Shown here piece by piece: positions 61,135 to 64,000 of a stretch of DNA of 64,000 nt. Source of the stretch: Fistulifera solaris (Eukaryota; Bacillariophyta; Bacillariophyceae; Naviculales; Stauroneidaceae); NCBI GenBank assembly GCA_030295235.1, contig AP026148.1:62001-126000 (forward strand), in the 5' to 3' direction. Below the pieces are notes generated by a model. That model ran no database searches and was not told where the DNA came from. It was given only the letters and a program-made list of their open reading frames with translations. A program made the translations under genes and the position numbers. Positions within the stretch are counted from its first letter, which is position 1. Every line of letters starts with the position of its first letter.

Positions 61135-64000
61135 CTATTGCTCGCCTAACCCAAGCTCGTCTTCCATGTCGAACTCTACGTCTTCATCATCGAACGCTTC
61201 CTCGCCATCGTCTTCTAGCACTTCATCCTCGTAGTCATCTGCGTATTCATCTTCATATTCCGATGACGCATACTCAGTGTCGTCGGTTTCATCCGGCTGA
61301 ATAACGACGCTTTTGTCTTCCATGATCTTGAGCATCTGTGTCTCAAAATCCAGTAACATCTGATCTCGGTCTTGCGGGTGTATATCCGTACAAAGGTACA
61401 TCTCTTGACGATAGTAGCTTAGCGTTTTCAGTAACTCTTGCTTTTCTTCAACGGGCCTACCCTCAATACCATTGTCGGCCAGATCCTGCATAGTAGCGCT
61501 AATTTTCGAAAAAAGTCCAGGGCCATATTTTGCTTCGTGCTCATCGGCCATTTGCGGATATCCCATCTTTCTTAACGCATATGCGTTGTCACGGCGACCT
61601 TGTTGATACCAGTAGTCCTTTACGTAATCCCAGTTGTGGTAAGGGCGCCACCAGAGCTTGGGGTCGTCGTTTGTCTCCATAAAGGGTCCATCAGCGATTA
61701 TCTTGTCGGGCAAGCCCATTGGAATGTCCACCATTTTGGCATAGTCAGGATGGCCAAAAGCGCTCAGTAAGAGTGTTTCCGATGTCATGGCTCGTTCATT
61801 GGGATCTAACGGCAATGCCATGGTTTCCGGGAACCACATGAAATCGATCATACGCAAGAGACTCACTTTTTCAGGATGGTATGCCTCTAAGAAATTCTGC
61901 AGTTCACGCAACCGCTTCACGGCCTGACCGAGTTCATAGCCCGCCAATGCTTCTGGCCACGGGTCTTCGTCTGGCATGACAAAGTCTTCGTAGACAAACA
62001 AATCACCACGAATCATGTAGTACGCATACATAGCACACATGGCTTTCTCAAAAGGAACATCCAGAAAGTATTTTTCATCACCCCAGTCGAACCTTAAAGC
62101 GTCCAACTGAGCTTTCCGCTCAGGTACATGTTTCACTTCGAGACTCCCATCTCGAATTCGACGTACTATACTACCTAGTTGCATGCCACCCAAATGTTCG
62201 GGCCACCTGTCTATTGTTTTCAGCACTTTAGGAGCCGCAACGGTAGCGACTCGTGCCCGAGCAGTGACTAATTCTTCCTCTTCTTCCACCTGCTGCTCTA
62301 AGCGGCGAATTTCTGCAGCAATTATGTCTTCACCACTGTTGTCGCGGAATTGGCTGTTTCTGCTACCACGGTCATCGTCACCAAAACTCGCAATGGCCGC
62401 CGCGGCACGCGCATCGAGATCAAATTGATCAAAAGCATCCATCCCATCTTCATAATCGTCGTCATCCTCGTCCAAATCCAAGAAACCAGTGATTTCCTTG
62501 GGTATGGGTACAACAAAGAACACATCGTCATCCTTTTCATTCTTTGTAGGCTCGAAAGTCAAATTGCCATACATAGCCTTATACACGGTAAGAGCTTCGA
62601 CGACATCTTCAAAGACAAAGTCATCACCAAAGTCATCATTGAACCATGGAATATCTTTTGTTTGTTTTCCTTTTATGACTCTCTTATTGGGAGTCAAGCC
62701 TTCGATGATATTGACCTCCAGGGCCCGTTCGGTGGCCTCTTTCAAACTCTCATCCAACGTGCGTTCTTCGATGTATTCTTCTTCGACCGAGGAAGCTGGT
62801 GTCGATGACAGAATGTCTGCCCCGGACGCCATTCCTGAAGATGTTTCCGGCATTCGCGCCCCATCAAAATTCCAGCCAGAGGCCGAGGCCGAAAAATCGC
62901 CATCCTCTGAGTACACACCATCGCCCGCATCAAACGAGCCTTCCAGTAGCGCTTTGAAACCGGCATCCTCTTCGTCCTCACCGCCCCACTGCGTCGCTCG
63001 ACGTCGCGTGCCTCTCACTGGAGGAGTCCAAGCGAATCCCAAATCGTCTAGCATCTTTCGGCGCGACGGATAGTTATTCACAAACGTTCCTTGGGATCGA
63101 ATAGCATTGACACGTGCCCCTAAACGTAATCCCCACGTTGCTTCCGGCCAGCGACGGTCATTCTTGGGCACAGCAAAGGGTTGGGGGACCAATAAATCTC
63201 CATGAATGGATTTATAAGTTTGCAGCGCTAGATACACATTTTGAAAGCGCACATCATTGGCGGAGCCTGTCGCATCGAGCTCATTGACATCATTGTATTT
63301 ACTATTGTCGGTCTTTGCGGGTGAATTCCTGCTCGATTGTTTGGGCGTAGCGGATGATTCGGTCAGATACTCCCTGGTTTCCTCTTGGTAATTACCATCA
63401 ACAACGTCCACATCCGCAGTATCATTCTCCGCATCCTGTGTTCGATATCCGACTTCCGCAAACGCTCGTTGCGCCGTTGGATTCTGCGGAATGACAGTAT
63501 CACGTACTACCGGCCAAAATCGACCCAATGGCATGCCATGCACTTCCTGTGGCCACGGATCTTGCGCGGGCACGGTGAAAGTATTGGGAATCTCCGCATT
63601 GCTGTCGCTGTTTTTATTATTATTATTATTATTCAGTTTTTGATACGTCTGATACGCCAATTTGACTTGCTGCCACGAGACTTGTTGCGGTTCCGATTTA
63701 TTCGAGCGCAATTGCCAAACAAATCCCAATTGCTCGAGGGCTTTTCTTCGTTCCGGAGTCAAGTATTTCCCCGTGGCACGAATTTCGGCCACAACTTTTC
63801 CCAATTTGAGTTCATGAGCAGCTTCTGGCCATGGTTTAATATTGGGAACGACGAACCGTTGCGGTACTTTAAGATCACCGAACGCGGCTTTGTATAAACG
63901 AAAGGCTGCGAAAATTGCTTTCCATTCGGCTTCGTCGTCGTTGTCGGCGTTGTTATTATTATTAGCGTTACCGTTTGATTGACTCAAGCGTGTTCTCCAT
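61135..64000 (-). CDS. Protein with five helicase-associated (HA) domains, 5' end outside window
   Basis: The frame is open from 64000 down to the stop at 61135, at least 955 residues, without a Met near the upstream edge (the listed TTG at 63987 is not needed), so the start lies outside. Five copies of the HA domain are seen, of the form Y-K-x3-G-D-L-x-VP-x-F-VVP...WPE...LG-x-x-V-x-x-IR...L-x-x-LGF-x-W. They start near residues 22, 106, 250, 470 and 700 (counting from 63987). Examples are YKAAFGDLKVPQRFVVP, YKSIHGDLLVPQPFAVP and YYMIRGDLFVYEDFVMP. Low-complexity Asn runs come from ATT repeats. The C-terminus is very acidic (EYEDEYADDYEDEVLEDDGE). HA domains accompany helicases and are greatly expanded in diatoms; a nucleic-acid-binding role is likely, but no helicase motif is present. 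Confidence 0.85.
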   Translation of the reverse strand, partial: WRTRLSQSNGNANNNNNADNDDEAEWKAIFAAFRLYKAAFGDLKVPQRFVVPNIKPWPEAAHELKLGKVVAEIRATGKYLTPERRKALEQLGFVWQLRSNKSEPQQVSWQQVKLAYQTYQKLNNNNNNKNSDSNAEIPNTFTVPAQDPWPQEVHGMPLGRFWPVVRDTVIPQNPTAQRAFAEVGYRTQDAENDTADVDVVDGNYQEETREYLTESSATPKQSSRNSPAKTDNSKYNDVNELDATGSANDVRFQNVYLALQTYKSIHGDLLVPQPFAVPKNDRRWPEATWGLRLGARVNAIRSQGTFVNNYPSRRKMLDDLGFAWTPPVRGTRRRATQWGGEDEEDAGFKALLEGSFDAGDGVYSEDGDFSASASGWNFDGARMPETSSGMASGADILSSTPASSVEEEYIEERTLDESLKEATERALEVNIIEGLTPNKRVIKGKQTKDIPWFNDDFGDDFVFEDVVEALTVYKAMYGNLTFEPTKNEKDDDVFFVVPIPKEITGFLDLDEDDDDYEDGMDAFDQFDLDARAAAAIASFGDDDRGSRNSQFRDNSGEDIIAAEIRRLEQQVEEEEELVTARARVATVAAPKVLKTIDRWPEHLGGMQLGSIVRRIRDGSLEVKHVPERKAQLDALRFDWGDEKYFLDVPFEKAMCAMYAYYMIRGDLFVYEDFVMPDEDPWPEALAGYELGQAVKRLRELQNFLEAYHPEKVSLLRMIDFMWFPETMALPLDPNERAMTSETLLLSAFGHPDYAKMVDIPMGLPDKIIADGPFMETNDDPKLWWRPYHNWDYVKDYWYQQGRRDNAYALRKMGYPQMADEHEAKYGPGLFSKISATMQDLADNGIEGRPVEEKQELLKTLSYYRQEMYLCTDIHPQDRDQMLLDFETQMLKIMEDKSVVIQPDETDDTEYASSEYEDEYADDYEDEVLEDDGEEAFDDEDVEFDMEDELGLGEQ

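Overview
This window looks like a nuclear contig from a pennate diatom (stramenopile). The evidence is short GT-AG introns of about 65-150 bases, compact genes on both strands, two proteins with signal peptides followed by a Phe-containing plastid cleavage motif, a protein made of repeated helicase-associated domains, and a p300-type acetyltransferase. A Fistulifera- or Phaeodactylum-like species is my guess; the sequence alone does not prove it. No viral genome, CRISPR array or rRNA gene was seen. || Layout. 1-2770 (-): UNC-45-like myosin chaperone, 3' end outside the window. 4136-7483 (+): p300/CBP-type histone acetyltransferase. 8073-9167 (+): plastid-type protein with an indole-glycerol-phosphate-synthase fold that lacks the catalytic residues. 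9306-12962 (-): myosin heavy chain. 13866-14315 (-): small membrane protein. 14948-15218: inverted-repeat element. 15321-15910 (-) and 17331-18536 (-): two genes sharing a CCCH metal-binding module, one fused to a J-domain and trailed by a decayed tail. 19429-22977 (+): bifunctional fucokinase/GDP-fucose pyrophosphorylase. 23096-25542 (-): EST1/SMG7-like protein. 28216-30858 (+): membrane-anchored beta-propeller protein. || 31521-51700 is the centre of interest. It holds seven paralogous secreted proteins, each with a signal peptide, one Kazal-type inhibitor domain and a V8/S1B-like serine peptidase domain. Five are on the minus strand and two on the plus strand, with different intron sets. 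One copy carries a proline-rich repeat stalk and a Lys/Ser tail in place of the usual Cys-rich C-terminus. A broken coiled-coil gene lies among them. || 52350-53429 (-): plastid-type methyltransferase. 54879-56572 (+): aspartate ammonia-lyase. 57025-58235: relic of an FBXO21-like gene; 59372-60616 (+) is its intact paralogue, preceded by a duplicated 5' scrap. 61135-64000 (-): acidic protein with five helicase-associated domains, 5' end outside the window. || Several otherwise conserved genes (myosin, SMG7-like, aspartase, the CCCH gene) are interrupted by single-base shifts that mostly fall in runs of 4-7 identical bases. This pattern suggests homopolymer errors in the assembly. The tail of the J-domain gene, the FBXO21-like copy at 57 kb and the coiled-coil gene at 48 kb look truly decayed. 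Two arrays of a palindromic repeat built on a CCAGAAATTCTGG-like core lie at 31.1 kb and 58.4-59.2 kb.
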